From Branchiostoma floridae (taxonomy: Eukaryota; Chordata; Leptocardii; Amphioxiformes; Branchiostomatidae): a DNA stretch of 64,000 bases. Positions 12,156 through 24,686 of the stretch are shown piece after piece (the stretch's first letter is position 1; the number at the start of each line of letters is the position of its first letter). A program made the translations under genes and the position numbers. Location: positions 13,831,185 to 13,895,184 of the forward strand of contig NC_049985.1 of NCBI RefSeq assembly GCF_000003815.2. The letters run 5' to 3'. Below the pieces are notes generated by a model that ran no database searches, was not told the DNA's origin, and was given only the letters and a program-made list of their open reading frames with translations.

Positions 12156-14580
12156 GCAAGGAGCGGTGTTGTCCAGCCTTTCTAGGTCAAGGCAATAATT
12201 ACATGCAGGCAACACCGTAATGTAAACTCATCAAAATAGTACCACATGCCATGCCCAGTCTGGTCCAAATTTCCACAATCAGTGTAAGTAATGCTCTAAA
12301 TGTTTCCATACAAGACTCTGACACTTTTAATTGAAAAAGATCCCTTCATTATAATTAAGATGTCTAACTGAATTTATACTTTTCCATTTTTAAAAGATGG
12401 GAACCAATGCAAATCCAATGATGCATCCACAGACACTAATAATATTCTCTAAACACATGCAAAATTTGTGCATTTAATGTTACCTCAACTAGTAGAAGTT
12501 CAGGATCAAGTTAGGACAAAAAAATACTGGTATATGTCAGTCATGGCCCAGGAAAGGAGACTGCAATACAATGTCCATGATCTATAACATTTATTTCAAA
12601 TTGTTATTCAATTAACTGAGCTATTATATTATAAAATAGATAAGATTTCAAGTGGTCTTGGTAAAGTGGAACCTAAAAGCTCAATCGCCCCCCTTGGTCA
12701 ACTTGTGGAAAAACTTGACCAAAGAAGTTATTATACCCAGACATTGAGACAACTGGCAAATCATTCTTGACCACACAGACTGGTGGACTGACCTCTTCCT
12801 TGCCTCCGGTAATTAGGTGGCCTTTGCCTCCAGACTTCCTCTGTAACATTGCCACAGGGCATGTTTGTCTGGTTTCTCCTGGGCCCTGGTGGGAAACTCC
12901 AGAAGCAGAACAAATCAATTGGGGGTGTATCATCAACACTCTCCTGGGGAATGGCTCAAAAAGGCTGCTTTACATACAGAACAGACAACTTTCTGTCATG
13001 CCAAAGTACAAGGATGATTCCTTCAGAATAATTCTTATCATTAGATATCCATTGACAGGAATTATGCCTATGATTCACAGTGCCTGTTTCACTTGAACAA
13101 CCATGATAAAGCCATTGTTCTGCAAAATGCTTTTCTTGTACAACTCCAGGATGGATGGAAACAATTATCTCCTTATGTTACTTGATCCACAGTGGATCAA
13201 GTTAGTTTTTCTAGATAAGATCTCATCAGGAAGATCTAATACTAATAGTGTATTTTGGGTCAGGTAATCTGCCAGTAAACATAATAGATAATTAATTTGA
13301 AATGTCCATTTGGATCAAAGTTTGCATTAAATAACTTGATCAGTATCAGCAAGGATGTTATCTCTATATAACCTTGGTATCATTATATTGCCATTGATAC
13401 CAGTTGCAGGTCACTCCTTTTTACAGGTGCATTTGTACGATTAAATCTGTTAACAGCCATACTTACTGACGAAGGATACAAAATATTTGAAAAACAACAC
13501 ATCATACCCTAACCATTGTGAGCTCCATACAGACAGAATTTTACCCCCAAATTTGCAAATTTTACTCTTTCAAAAAGAAATTGATTATCCACTCTCAACA
13601 TCATTTTCCCATGATGATATTGATTATTTTACATTAAGTAACAAATATTGTCATGGTAAATGTATATCAAACAGTGATGGATCCTATTTAAATTTAATGG
13701 TATTCAGTTCAAGTTTTACCATAAGAAGATGTTGCCCCTCCCCTCTCTCCAGGTCCAGACAACAATACTTTCCACAAGAATGGTCTGGGAATAAAGGGGA
13801 CATTGGCAGACAACACAGCCCATCATGACTGGAACTAATGGAACAAACACAGCCATAGAGTGTGTGAAGGAAATCTTTAACCTCCTCCCCACCACTTTGG
13901 CTTGAACTTCTGTACCATTCACATTCAGACAAGACCTTTCTTTGTACCATATGGTAAAGACTTTCTTAAGAGAAAGCACTGTGCATGAAGCAGACTTTCT
14001 TTTTCTGTTTTTGGTGCAGTATCGCTTTTTATTTTAGTATGAAAATTTATATGATATACATGTACTTAGTTTCGTACACTAAGAGAAGTTCCAACCCACC
14101 ATACCATCATTCTTTTCAAAGCAGCCTTTTCATGGGAAATGTCTTCCTTCCTGCCCCAGACATGTCTAAGCCAATGATTACAGGGTTTGAGTTGGAACTC
14201 CAGATGGAACCAGCTTTTTTTAGATCACTATGGTGCTGTGTGCTGAAGAAAACACTGTGAGCATTCAAGGGAACGATTACCCCACCAGCAGAACCACAAT
14301 CCTGACAAGGTTGATGGGGACAGCCAACTAGGATAACCTTTCATTTAATATTTATCTTTTTGGTGTTTGAAAACAACACCAATGTATACTTTCTACATTA
14401 AAGGCTGTCAGACTTTTTAAATGGGGAGAGGCTTGTTGGCGTACACAATTTAAAGACAGTTAGCAAACTGACCACCATTTAGAAGAAAGAGTAGAATAAA
14501 AATGTTAGCCTGTTAGCCCAGCTGTATTACAGCTCTCTTCTATATATGCGGACAGGACAGAAAAGACTCGGGAGCTATAA
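12156..14580. other. No recognisable gene
   Basis: Noncoding. It holds a perfect short palindrome at 13180-13202 (ACTTGATCCAC, one base, GTGGATCAAGT). Several open frames of 60-113 codons show no domain and no convincing splice context. Confidence 0.4.
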
Positions 14581-14582
14581 TA

Positions 14583-14878
14583 AGGCTGGATACCAGACTA
14601 TAAAAACGTTATTCTCCAAGCAGAGATTGCGATCGCGGAGATAGTGGTGGGTCGGTAAAAATTCCGACCACCACTATCTCCGCGACCCAACTTCTGCTTG
14701 TAGAATGTAAAAATGTCTCAATGGTCCAATCTCCAACCAGGATTTGTGCTATGATGAAATCAGGATAAATCGGTTCTTTACCAAGGTGACCAAACACCCT
14801 GGTCAACCTGGCCAAACTTAAGGTTACAGTTTGGCTTCTGTTTAAAAGTGTTGGGACAAGTTGACCAGGGTGTTTGGC
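14583..14878. mobile_element. Degenerate hairpin element with two inverted repeats
   Basis: The left edge GGCTGGATACCAGAC at 14584 matches the MITE tips found elsewhere in the window. An inverted repeat follows at 14611-14706 (GGAGATAGTGGTGGGTCGG against CCGACCACCACTATCTCC). A second lies at 14790-14878 (CCAAACACCCTGGTCAAC against GTTGACCAGGGTGTTTGG). The right boundary is uncertain. Confidence 0.5.
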
Positions 14879-16014
14879 CAAGCTGATGGTAAATAGCTGC
14901 GAATGAAGCAGCATTGTGATGAATCAAAACCAGTACCTCTGATTGGTTGAGCAAATTGTATGGTTGTCTTCTCTGCTACTGAGGGTATTGCTGTTGAACC
15001 CCTATCACTGCCCTTCCATTTACAGGCATGACTGTGAGATGTTCCATGTGACCAGTGCATGTCCTACTGCCTTTGATCTTCTAAACTGAGGAATACCAGA
15101 GCAAGGTATCACTTCCTGGAGCACAATTCACCAGCACTTCACATCAATCGCAGCTTGTTTTGATAAGCCCAAACATTTGATATAAGGGTTTCAACACAAA
15201 AACCCAATATTCAATTTAGCAGATTTCAAATGTGATAAAAAATAGCTATCGGAAATATCAATACACCACGGTAAAGTGAAAAGTACATTTACTAGAATCA
15301 AGAAGGTTAAATTCATGATATGATAATGTTCTACGGAGAAAAAGTGGAGATGAAAGTTGCACCTGTGGATCTATTCCTCAGTCCAGTTCAATTGATCCTC
15401 ATTTGTCCTCATTTGAGGTGCTACAAATGTTATCTATCCCTCTTGGGGTTAAAGTGCAACTTTAAAGACACAAGACAGTTTGAACAGCAAACATTTAAGT
15501 CAGTAAGACAAAAGTAGACACCAACTAAGTCCCTTACAATATTCAAGGACATTACATAATGAATTAGTGTAATAAAGTGTTGCTCCAATATTGTAGAGCT
15601 CCTTCCAATTTCAAGTCTTCATTGTTGCAACTTATTTTCCCAGGCTGAAAGGAAACCTCTGTGCCATCATTTAGCAATTGAGATACAAAGCACACACCTG
15701 GTACAGTATAATAGTGTAAACTAAAACTGCTGGCAACATGTGCTACAAAACATATCTGGTTTACAATCTGCCTCCTACAAATCCCATTTGGGGCCTGACT
15801 TTGATGCAGATATCCCCCAGTCCTGCATGCTTCTCTTAGGAAGTCATCCCCAAGATAAGAAGGTCTACAGAGGATAGATATGATGACAGATGAAACAAAG
15901 CTGTGGGTATCTGTGCTGACAGAGTGTCAGATCACTTCCAGGGGAGGGCTAATACAAGGTCCACCTGTTAGGCCATGGTGGTCTATAGCATAAAGCACCA
16001 GTTACATTGTTCTT
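14879..16014. other. No recognisable gene
   Basis: I see nothing supportable in this stretch. Confidence 0.4.
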
Positions 16015-16484
16015 AGCCTGGATGCCAGACTGTTTTCAGGGCCTGCACAGCCTATTCTCCTCCACAGCCAGTAAAAATCCAGACCACTACTATCTTCACG
16101 ACCCTCTGCTTGGAGAATATATACAGCCCAACTCCTCGGCTGTAGGGACATGCCCCAAAGAAAGGTCTACAGCAGGCCCCCTCAGTTAGACCAAGGAGGT
16201 TAAAGAATCACCTCCTTGGTTAGACATGCATCTGGCCAGAGTCTGGTACCAGGCTACCGGTACATTGCTCCATGCAGCCCTTGATGCAGCCTGAATACCA
16301 GATTCATCCTGCTAGAGGATACCTCTTCAGCCATCCTCCTCAGCCTGGGAGACAAGTACCCTGCTACAAAATTGACACCCTATCTCTAAAACATTTATGT
16401 GTCAAAGGGTGCTGTGGTAAAACTTCCCTGAGGGTCATGTTGGCCCTTTATCCATGGAGCTGAAAACAGTCTGATATCCTGGTT
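16015..16484. mobile_element. 470-bp MITE with TIRs, containing an inner hairpin
   Basis: The left arm AGCCTGGATGCCAGACTG (followed by TTTTCAG, 16015-16039) pairs with the right arm at 16460-16484, whose complement reads AACCAGGATATCAGACTG then TTTTCAG. Inside are a small hairpin at 16190-16220 (ACCAAGGAGGT / ACCTCCTTGGT) and another tip, GTCTGGTACCAGGCTA, ending near 16255. This may therefore be one element inside another. Confidence 0.6.
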
Positions 16485-18989
16485 GCCCTTGTGCAAATTC
16501 TTGGTGTGATAGCTAAGTTATGCAAATGTCATGAACTGAGTTTGTCACTGCTATGGCCCTGAACAGCCTACAGGCCAACATGTACATCTGTTTGCCCCCA
16601 ACTTTCTTGGCGGTGTAAGCAGACCACTTAATGTTAGCTTTGTGTTTACAACAATGAAAACAACAGGTAAGAGCTTCCAAGAGGCTTACATATATACCTC
16701 AATGAAAACAGACATGGTGAGTGACAGAAGCCTTCCCTATAGACATAAACTGCTGTTATAATGTATAGCATCTGTTCAACATCTCTCAGGGACACTAACA
16801 CCCATCCTGATGCCATCTACGGAATTCCTGGGGCCAACTGGTGACACATGGAAGGGACTTAGGGAATGTTTTACAAGCCTCTGGGTCTCCTGGTAGCTCT
16901 GGGGCACCTGATGCCCTGTGGGAACAAGGATGCAAGAATGTGGTGACAAACTACAAATGGCATACATCAAAGGCAGACATGGTGCACATAATACTAACTT
17001 GACTCTCCCAACCTCAATGATTGGAAAAGTTTTGTACCTAGATGATAGTAGATCTATCAAAAGATAAGAACAAAAGACAAGAACAATGAACAAAAAGGAC
17101 AATTAGGAGCTATGAAGAAAACACAACATGAGGAAACAAATTCCAAAGCAACCAACAAGTGTTTACACCAACTGTTATGACCAAGACCTTTTCATAGTTC
17201 AGTTCACTTTGTCAAGCTTTTGCTATTTCCTGTGGTCACATGAGTTATTAGGTGAGAACTGAATAAAACATAGCAATCTTCAAAAGACAAAGGGCAGTTG
17301 TCTTCCTTCTTGTCTATTACAGACACCTGTCAGAGATGGTACCAGAAGATAAAGAAGATGAATGCTATTTAAATCCCACACAAACAAACAACACAGGCAT
17401 TTACATCCCAGAAAGGACATTATGTTGTTAGTATGTCCCAGAAGAGGTGATCTGCAAACCTCCACAAAGTACCTTATGGAAAAGTATATTTTGTCAAACA
17501 ACATCTCCTGAGTGGAGGATATGATTCAAAGTTGAAATGTTAATGATTTACGTTTGGGATATGATATTACATATATCAAGAGTAAGGGAATCAATAGTAT
17601 GTTCAGGGCTGGTTTTACTGCCATAGACACATTTCATGATAGGAGATGATGTTATTTGGAAGTCTGCTGTTTCTGAGTCCCTTGTTGTAAAGGAAAGAAA
17701 AGTAAATAGAATAAAATGCAAATAAAACAGACACAAAAACAAAAAACAAATGGGACTGACCATAGCTTTCCATGGCAGGAAATATTTTGTCCAAACATTT
17801 TTTACAATATTACTGGTTATGAACAACACTCACCTTAAAGAAAGTACAATGTAGTTTTTCAACATTGCACCAAACTAACTCAGCTTCCCTTGCTGAACAA
17901 AAGACTTCTGAACAGTATTATCATAACCTCCTTGGTATTATTTATGCAATCCAAGGTACCATAGAAAGGAAATCAAGAAATCCAACAATTTCCACTTGAG
18001 AGGCAGAAGAGCTTGTTGCGTTGGGTTCATCATGTTACAATGCAAACTTAAGGCAGAGGAAATCCCCAAACATCATGGTTTGTTTCTGTAGATTTGTCAT
18101 GCAAATCTCCTGATGTTGTTCTTTCTGCAAAGTTATGCTGACTAGGCATAAAGTTCCTTTGTGTTGAGGTAAGATGATAAATCACATGACATAACATTTC
18201 TGATTTCTAAAGCATTAGGAAAACCTTTATATCAAACATTGATAAATTTTGGAAAGCACAGGTGGTTCTAGATCACCATAGACTATGATAAAGACCCCAA
18301 ATACCAGTATTCAAAGCTGCTTAACCAGGCTTTCAGGCCCAATCAGCTTGCAGGACACAATGCTCGTGCTTATTTTATTATGTCACTGATGTGGAAAAAG
18401 TGACTTTTGACAAAAGCCAGTCAGAAAGGAACATTGACACTCAAAAAGGTAAATTAACATTGATTTCAATCAAATTTATTACCCAATCAGAGCAAACTCA
18501 AACTTGCGACTGCGACCATCCCTAGTGGGAACTCTATGCATTCAAAATGAATCTAACAAGAGAAGAGAAACAAAAACACAAACGTTATTTTGAAAATCAA
18601 TATTGCCAAAAAAAAAACAGTTAGTAACATGCATTGGCATAATACCGGTAGTAAGACTTATACCGGTAGATCAAAAATACTGGAACTTAAAGAGATCTAC
18701 ACATGCAACAATAGTTATTTCTGAGCTGTGCACACTTCAGACATCTAGGTGTCCAATACACCATTTACAAAGCATCGATAACAATGCATTCGAAGACAAC
18801 AAGGCCAAAAGTTTTCAGTATACTTTTTTTTAAATTTCGGGGTAGGCAGCTCGTCGTGGGACGAACACATTGTCACATTCATTGCCAAATTTATATAGAT
18901 CATAATTACACATGCTCACGGCACAAGACGAACATGATTCAACAACAATCTTGAATTTCTGTTGGTGACCTACAACTCATGTAAAAGTG
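16485..18989. other. No recognisable gene
   Basis: AT-rich noncoding DNA without exons, domains or repeats I can name. ACCGGTA occurs twice near 18.65 kb and again near 19.27 and 19.49 kb, which may be chance. Confidence 0.4.
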
Positions 18990-19059
18990 TGAAGAACCGT
19001 TGCATAATAGCCCGGATCTACGACTGAATGGGCAAAATTGAACGGCGCAGCCATTTTCC

Positions 19060-19115
19060 CGCCATTTTTATATCTACGCTAGCAGTGAAGTGTTACGTCA
19101 TAGCGGTTGTGACGG
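19060..19115. promoter_or_regulatory. Possible TATA-less promoter with E2F/YY1/ATF-type sites
   Basis: GCCATTTTCCCGCCATTTT contains an E2F-like TTTCCCGCC between two ATGG/CCAT cores of YY1 type. TTACGTCAT, an ATF/CREB-type site, follows within about 40 bp, and the local sequence is richer in CpG than its surroundings. I could not attach a coding exon on either strand, so this is inference from motif clustering. Confidence 0.25.
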
Positions 19116-22100
19116 ACAGAAGTTAAATGAAAATTCTTGACAGTATACGTCCGACATTTTGTATGCTCATGCAGGTTTATGTTTTATGCATTTACTGACA
19201 GAAAAGGAAGGAACATCAGAGGATGTATAAATGTACATAGCGGCAGTTAATTGTGCCGTGTTTCTTCCTACCGGTATTTTGTACCCCCTCCCAACCACGC
19301 GCCCGTTCGCCGTGTAATTCCGTGGCGTGTTACAATTACAATATTACGCTTTTAGCAGGACAAGAGTGGCAGAAAAGTTACACAGAAGAAGTGGCAAGGG
19401 TAACCTATAACAGCAACATGTAACTGGAGAAAATGATGCGTTGACAATTTGTCAAATCAGTATGGCTAGAGAAATCGTCGTAAACGTACCGGTATTATGA
19501 TAATAGATGTTAGAGTTGACAGTCTGTCACATTGCTGATTTTAGAAGAACGTTCTGACGAATCATGCAGCATCCATAGTGGTAGGATGATTTTTGCAAAC
19601 AAACTCACTTTTAAACTTCTTTTCTAACCTGTTGATTATACATTTCTGACATATTGTGGGTATAATTGCATCTGCAGGTGTAAGGACCACTGTACCCATA
19701 TGTATAACATCAAAACCCCAAAATAAGCCGGAACCCTAACCACTTTGCGTTCGCACTCGCGATTCTGGTGAATCAGACTGCACTGCAATCCACCGAGTCT
19801 ACCTCCCAGAGCTGGATTGCAAATGAATCCAATACGAGAAAATCAATTGAATTAGGAGCATTCACACTGCAAAAATTGATCCGGATTGGATCATTTCAAT
19901 CAGATTTGACGTTTAACTCAGATCGTGTTTTTTTTAGTGTGAATGGGGTCCTAGACTGGATTTCGACAGACACAGGAAATGCGGTCATTGCATATTATAC
20001 CCCAATGGGTATGGGTGCAAAAAAGACTGTCAACACCGGATAGACATTTTTCAACAAGAATTGAGCACAAACAGGTACTTCCAGTTCCAGATAATTTAGG
20101 CTTGGCTATAGTGTTCATCGGTCAAGGACTACCTGTCAGCACTTATTTTAAGCCCATCCTTCAATACTAAAAACTACAAGAAATGTCTTGGACTCCAATG
20201 TACATAAGACATGCAGAAAGGACAGATTTGTGTCTCAGCTGTTTGGAGTATCAGAAGGGAACATGTCAGATTTAGCCTTGTGACCTAACACATGCAAAGT
20301 GTACAGCGCTTCAGGCAATTTGCGTGACTGTTGAGTCTTTTACCAAATGGCATACATGTGTGCTGTTGGAACAGAGTGTCACATCCCCTTCATTAGCTAG
20401 CCTGCGGCAAGATATTTCCGCTTGAAATGTTCGTACAGATGCAAGAGACCACACATGAAATATCAAGGTCACATAAGCGTGATGCCTTTCAGAAAATGTA
20501 CTTGAACTGAGACAACATTTAGTCAAGTTTCATACTAACTAGATCTACAAGTACAAGGCTCTTTTACACCTAACTGTTGGGAAATTTTAGTACTTAATTG
20601 CTATATCCCTTGCATACTATATCTACTGGGTCTGAAAAAGCTACTGTTGTAGCAATGCCAGATCAATTGAGTTGCATGTTCAACAGGTACATTGAAGACT
20701 TATAAAGTTTTCAATAACACATTTTCCACATATCAGTCTGTTGAAATAATTAATGCAAAAATGGCACAAGTGCTTAATAAGATGGGAACTTCATACTTAT
20801 GACCTGTGTTACTGTTAATTGAAGGCTAACATAATAATGCATAAATCATGTAAATGAGTAAGTAATTTGCATAAAATCCGTTTGATGGAGGTGCGAGGTC
20901 ACAAAACTCTAGCTACATGTATCATTTTTTATTCTTCTTGGGGGAGCATTGATTTGCAGTTTTCAACATATGGGGGGTAGGTTTTAATCCTAACAGGAGG
21001 TTAGACTGGAACGTGTCAGCTTGCAGAGTCTGACCTCCTTACAGGGTCTAATTAGGCTCAAGCACAGGTGCAGGAGGAAGTGGAAGGTGAGAGCACCCTG
21101 GAGACTGGGCTAGATTTTATGTATAGATAGCAATAACTTAGCAGGGTGTTGGTTACAGGTGGGAGGATTACCTGGGCAATACTTCTACAGCTGTTACCCT
21201 GAACTACCAGGGTACAGGCAAAAAGGATAGGGTTTACCATAATTACATTAAGCTAAGGTCCTGTTCATACTATTACTAAGCCAAGTGCGAATCAGATTCT
21301 GAGCTAAAAACCACAGAGGCTGGATTAATGTGGTTCCACCTCAATGCTCAAAGTCACATTGAAGCCGGCAAAAGCGTGAACCACCTCCCATAAGTACTTT
21401 TGATGTGGCTCATGTGAATCACGGCTCCAGTCTGAAGGCAGATGAGGCTTAAAGCCGGCCTAGTTTGCATATTGACCTGGTCATGGGTCATGTGAAAATT
21501 AGGTATTTTCAGTGCCAAAGATCAGCTTTGCTGGTATGACCAAATTTGTGGTATATATAGCAGACATGCACCGAAATTTAGCTTTGCAAAAACGTGGAAG
21601 CCGATTCGTACAAAGATAAAAAACTTCTTCATGTATACAAATAAATGCAAATACTGAAAAGTATGCAACCACAACTCCAAGAGACAGAATATCCATTCTA
21701 CAACAAGCTCCACATGACAGAATAGTTTCTCGAAATCTGAGGAGGCCCAAAGTTGAGGAGGAAAAATATGTATGACGTTATAGGTATACATTAGATAAAT
21801 GTATCGACGGCATGGAGATTAGATTGGATGCAAAAAAAGAATAATTATTTTGTCAAAAGGGGAGGCCCTTTTATTTAATTGTAGAACCGAGAACTTGGTA
21901 GAATGAAAGCTATGTTCACCAGCACCACCTACCATGTTGTATATGAGTGGCAAGAATGTTTGCAGTTGGAATATTGTTGTAGGAGGAGGTCATATCAAGG
22001 ATGATTTTTCAACCTACTTGGTCATATGGAGTAGAATAGTAGTCTAGTCAATGAATGTGAATGAATGAATCATGATTTAAATTTGGAAGGAAATCCAAAT

Positions 22101-22221
22101 TTGACATAATATCCGTTGCAAACAAAAACAGTCATTTTCAAATTTGAATTATAAATTAAAAGGTTTGGGGCTAAAGTGTTTTTAAGTGTTTTGTCAAACC
22201 TTCCTTCTCAGACATACTTAT
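19116..22221. other. No recognisable gene
   Basis: Noncoding. A short GAAT microsatellite lies near 22058-22072. The 91-residue frame at 19768-20043 has no recognisable domain. Confidence 0.4.
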
Positions 22222-22312
22222 TCAAACTGTCTATTAGGGCATTCCTTGGGGGTACATATAAATTATCATCAATTACATGTACCCCCAAGAAATGCCTTCT
22301 TAGACAGTTTGA
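22222..22312 (+). ncRNA. Long imperfect hairpin, pre-miRNA-like (candidate)
   Basis: Two 36-nt arms (22222-22257 and 22277-22312) pair at about 32 of 36 positions around a 19-nt loop. The left arm ends CTTGGGGGTACAT and the right arm begins ATGTACCCCCAAG. The mismatches sit in one small internal bulge and one C/A pair. Size and shape fit an animal miRNA precursor, but a short foldback MITE would look the same. It lies at the upstream edge of the first repeated unit preceding the EF-hand gene. Confidence 0.35.
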
Positions 22313-22670
22313 GTCCAAGAATGAAGTTATGTTGGGCTTCTTGGATTTCCATACCCAGGATGCCTTTGGGAAGATTCCTCTCAGGAAATGTATCAGGAAA
22401 TTTAACGATCAGAGACTGAAAATAAGATCCAAATGATTGTTTGTCCACACCAGAGTTTATTCAGAAATCAAAGAAAAAAAAAGTAATTTGCATAACAATT
22501 TGAATATGTTCAGACAATTTCATCACAATGACCAAACCGGTACTTCAACATCTTTATTCCATTATCTCAGTGGTCTGCCCAAACCAAGACATTCCAGCGA
22601 TTCCACAGCGTGAAGGAAGCACATCTTCAGAACTACTCCACAGGTACGTGTTTGAAGCACAATTTCCTTG
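22312..22670 (+). promoter_or_regulatory. Candidate promoter / first-exon unit 1 of the EF-hand gene
   Basis: First of three diverged copies of one unit. It starts with GTCCAAGAATGAAGTTATG and TTGGGCTTCT, carries an octamer ATTTGCAT at 22486-22493, and ends at a strong donor, CCACAG|GTACGTG (donor G at 22644), followed by TTTGAAGCACAA. The donor could splice to the acceptor at 24121 just before the EF-hand start codon, making this a noncoding first exon. Exon use is inferred. Confidence 0.4.
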
Positions 22671-22860
22671 GTTGGAGGGAAGCACAGATTAGATCTTAAC
22701 CTTCCTTTCAACTTTGATTTGTGGTGCAGCATCATTCAAAGCTAGAGATTGAAACAAAAAACAGTCCTTTGTAAATTTCAGTCAAAAGGTTTTTGGGCTA
22801 GTGTGGTTTGTATGTGTTTCAATGGATGTGTAACGACCAGATCCCACCATTGCCACCAAA

Positions 22861-23009
22861 TGTAGTAAGTGGCCCAGTTAGCTATATAGGGTAACCTGGA
22901 AAGATAATTCAGAGAAGTCTGGACATGTTGGCTTACATTCTAGAACTGACTGACCACAAGAGTCGATCTCGCTAGATACTCTAGCTAGCTAGGTCAGCCA
23001 CTCGCTACA
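22861..23009 (-). mobile_element. LTR-like fragment (LTR retrotransposon remnant)
   Basis: A 149-bp block with TGTAG...CTACA ends, clearly related to the block at 39476-39671. Shared stretches include AGGGTAACTTGGAGAAA / AGGGTAACCTGGAAAGA, GGCTTACATTC and TGACCACAAG. Read on the minus strand it is followed by TTTGGTGGCAATGGTGGGAT, close to the leader after the other copy. That fits a solo or truncated 5' LTR with the start of its leader. It separates units 1 and 2 upstream of the EF-hand gene. Confidence 0.5.
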
Positions 23010-23062
23010 GATGATTTCCTCCCCCAATGAATGCACAAGCAGATAGTTTGGATAAGTACAGT

Positions 23063-23410
23063 ATGTCCAAGAAATAGGTTATGTTGGGCTTCTCAGATTC
23101 CAAAAGTGATTATTTTCAGGAAAATTATCAGGAATTTGAGTGGTTGGAAACTCAGGAAACCGAAATTGAAATCCCAAAGAAGGTGTGTCTTCACCAGAGG
23201 CAGAAATTCTAAGCCTCATCTTCGTTTAGACAACAGGTGGTTGAACAAAAGCAGACATTTGCATAAAAAAGGGCCAAACCAGTTCTTCACCATTTTAAAG
23301 GATTATGGGTAATTCATTCGTGTCAGTAGCCTGTCCCGCCCACATTACGACCAGCAATTCCACAGGTTGAAGGAAACACAACAGGTATGTGTTTGAAGCA
23401 CAAATTAGTT
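23063..23410 (+). promoter_or_regulatory. Candidate promoter / first-exon unit 2 of the EF-hand gene
   Basis: Second copy of the unit, sharing GTCCAAGAA, GTTATGTTGGGCTTCT, ACCAGAG and AATTCCACAG. The octamer ATTTGCAT at 23257-23264 runs into a TATA-like CATAAAAAAG. The unit ends with AACACAACAG|GTATGTG (donor G at 23395) followed by TTTGAAGCACAAA, as in unit 1. Of the three, this copy looks most intact as a promoter plus noncoding exon. Confidence 0.45.
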
Positions 23411-23565
23411 TTGCTCTCATCTATCATATTTCTATTAGATGACACTAGGAGATGTCTAGATATTATCAACTCTATAACACTGCACTATCAAGTCCACCAA
23501 AGTATCGGAAGGCAAAAATCGTTAACTGTGTGAGAAGAACTCTGTAACCAACTGTAGGTTATGCT

Positions 23566-23830
23566 TGTCTTTAACAAGGATACTTTGAGAAAGACATCTT
23601 AGATTCTTTTCAGGAAAAGTAGCAGGAAATAATCGGAAACCAAAGAATGAAAATCTGAAGGATTTTTGCCTTCATCAGAGCCAGAAATTCATTAGATAAC
23701 AGGTTGAACAAAAGCAGACATTTGCAGCATAGTGATCGAACCAGTTTTTCAACTTTTCAAGGATTATGCATATCAGTAGCCTGTCCCATCCAAGTAATTC
23801 CACAGGGCAAAGGGCATTTTTCTTTACGTT
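23566..23830 (+). promoter_or_regulatory. Decayed promoter / first-exon unit 3
   Basis: The third copy keeps GGTTATGCTTG, CAGAGCCAGAAATTC, AAAGCAGACATTTGCAG (octamer damaged, 23720-23727), TCAGTAGCCTGTCCC and AATTCCACAG. Where units 1 and 2 have GTACGTG or GTATGTG it has GGCAAAG, so the splice donor is lost. It is the copy nearest the gene and probably inactive as a first exon. Confidence 0.4.
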
Positions 23831-24121
23831 CATTTTTCATTGACGCCTTTCCTCCTGGTCACTTTACCAGTTCTGTTAAAAAGTTTATGTACCATGAAAA
23901 ATATGTGTTCTGGGCACTGGATCCAGAATAATGGCACTGCTCATAATAGACTATAGACTACATAAATTCCTTGTAACTACTTTCGGGGAAAAAAAGAGGA
24001 AAGAGAACCCTTGAATCCACTGGCCCCATGGTTATGACAATGCACTATCATTTAACCATGATCAAAGGAAACAGCCTATAACTGCATTTTTCTAACTGGT
24101 AAATCTCATACTTACTTTCAG

Positions 24122-24253
24122 CGCAACATGGCAGCCTCCATGAATGAAGAGAAGTTGTCCAAGTTCTTTGGCGATGACGACAAAATGGACTGGTCTGAGT
24201 TGGAGAATGCCCTAAAATCAGTGGGCCTGAACCCATCACCGGACCTTATAATG
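24122..24253 (+). CDS. EF-hand calcium-binding protein, coding exon 1
   Basis: The exon follows TTACTTTCAG. The start codon is at 24128 (CGCAACATGG), and the exon ends ATAATG|GTAATC in phase 0, encoding residues 1-42. The assembled protein (this exon, 24564-24686 and 27871-28053 plus stop) is 144 residues and consists of four EF-hand units. EF1 (about residues 14-27) has a shortened, non-canonical loop rich in Asp. EF2 (D49-E60) and EF3 (D82-E93) have canonical 12-residue loops. EF4 (about A122-E133) lacks the first Asp and the usual chelators. It should be a small soluble cytosolic Ca2+ buffer or sensor binding two Ca2+ ions. Size and layout recall parvalbumin, sarcoplasmic calcium-binding or invertebrate calmodulin-like proteins, but I cannot place it in one family. 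No signal peptide or membrane segment. Confidence 0.85.
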
Positions 24254-24563
24254 GTAATCATTATGGCTTTAAATTATTAAGGACCTAGACATGTAACCGA
24301 TAATCAAGCTGTTGCTAACTGTTATGTATTATATACAAGGATGTAGTAATAGATTTCGGTCATATTCTTGTATACTCGTAACAATTTCCGTCTTTTTCTT
24401 ACATGTGTACATTTATCTTATTGCCAGACATATTCAGTGTCAAAGAGTCAGAATGAAGCATTCAACAACAGGAATTGGAAAGATGTAGCTGATGTGAGAA
24501 CAGTAAAAGGGTGGCAGGATTTGGGCAGAGTCTTTATTGATTTATGTGGGTTATTTTTTCCAG

Positions 24564-24686
24564 AAAGTAAGAAGGAAGGCTGATGCCAATAAGGATCAGA
24601 AGCTGACAAAGGAGGAGCTGTCCAACATTCTTGCCGTCTTTGAAGAGATCGAAGATCTCAGGAAAATCTTTGTGGAAAATGACAAG
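24564..24686 (+). CDS. EF-hand calcium-binding protein, coding exon 2
   Basis: It is preceded by TTATTTTTTCCAG and ends GACAAG|GTAACT, phase 0 at both ends; 41 codons (residues 43-83). It contains the whole EF2 loop, DANKDQKLTKEE (residues 49-60), with Asp, Asn, Asp, Leu and Glu at loop positions 1, 3, 5, 8 and 12. It ends inside EF3, so the second intron splits the EF3 loop after its second residue. The first intron is only 310 bp. Confidence 0.88.
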
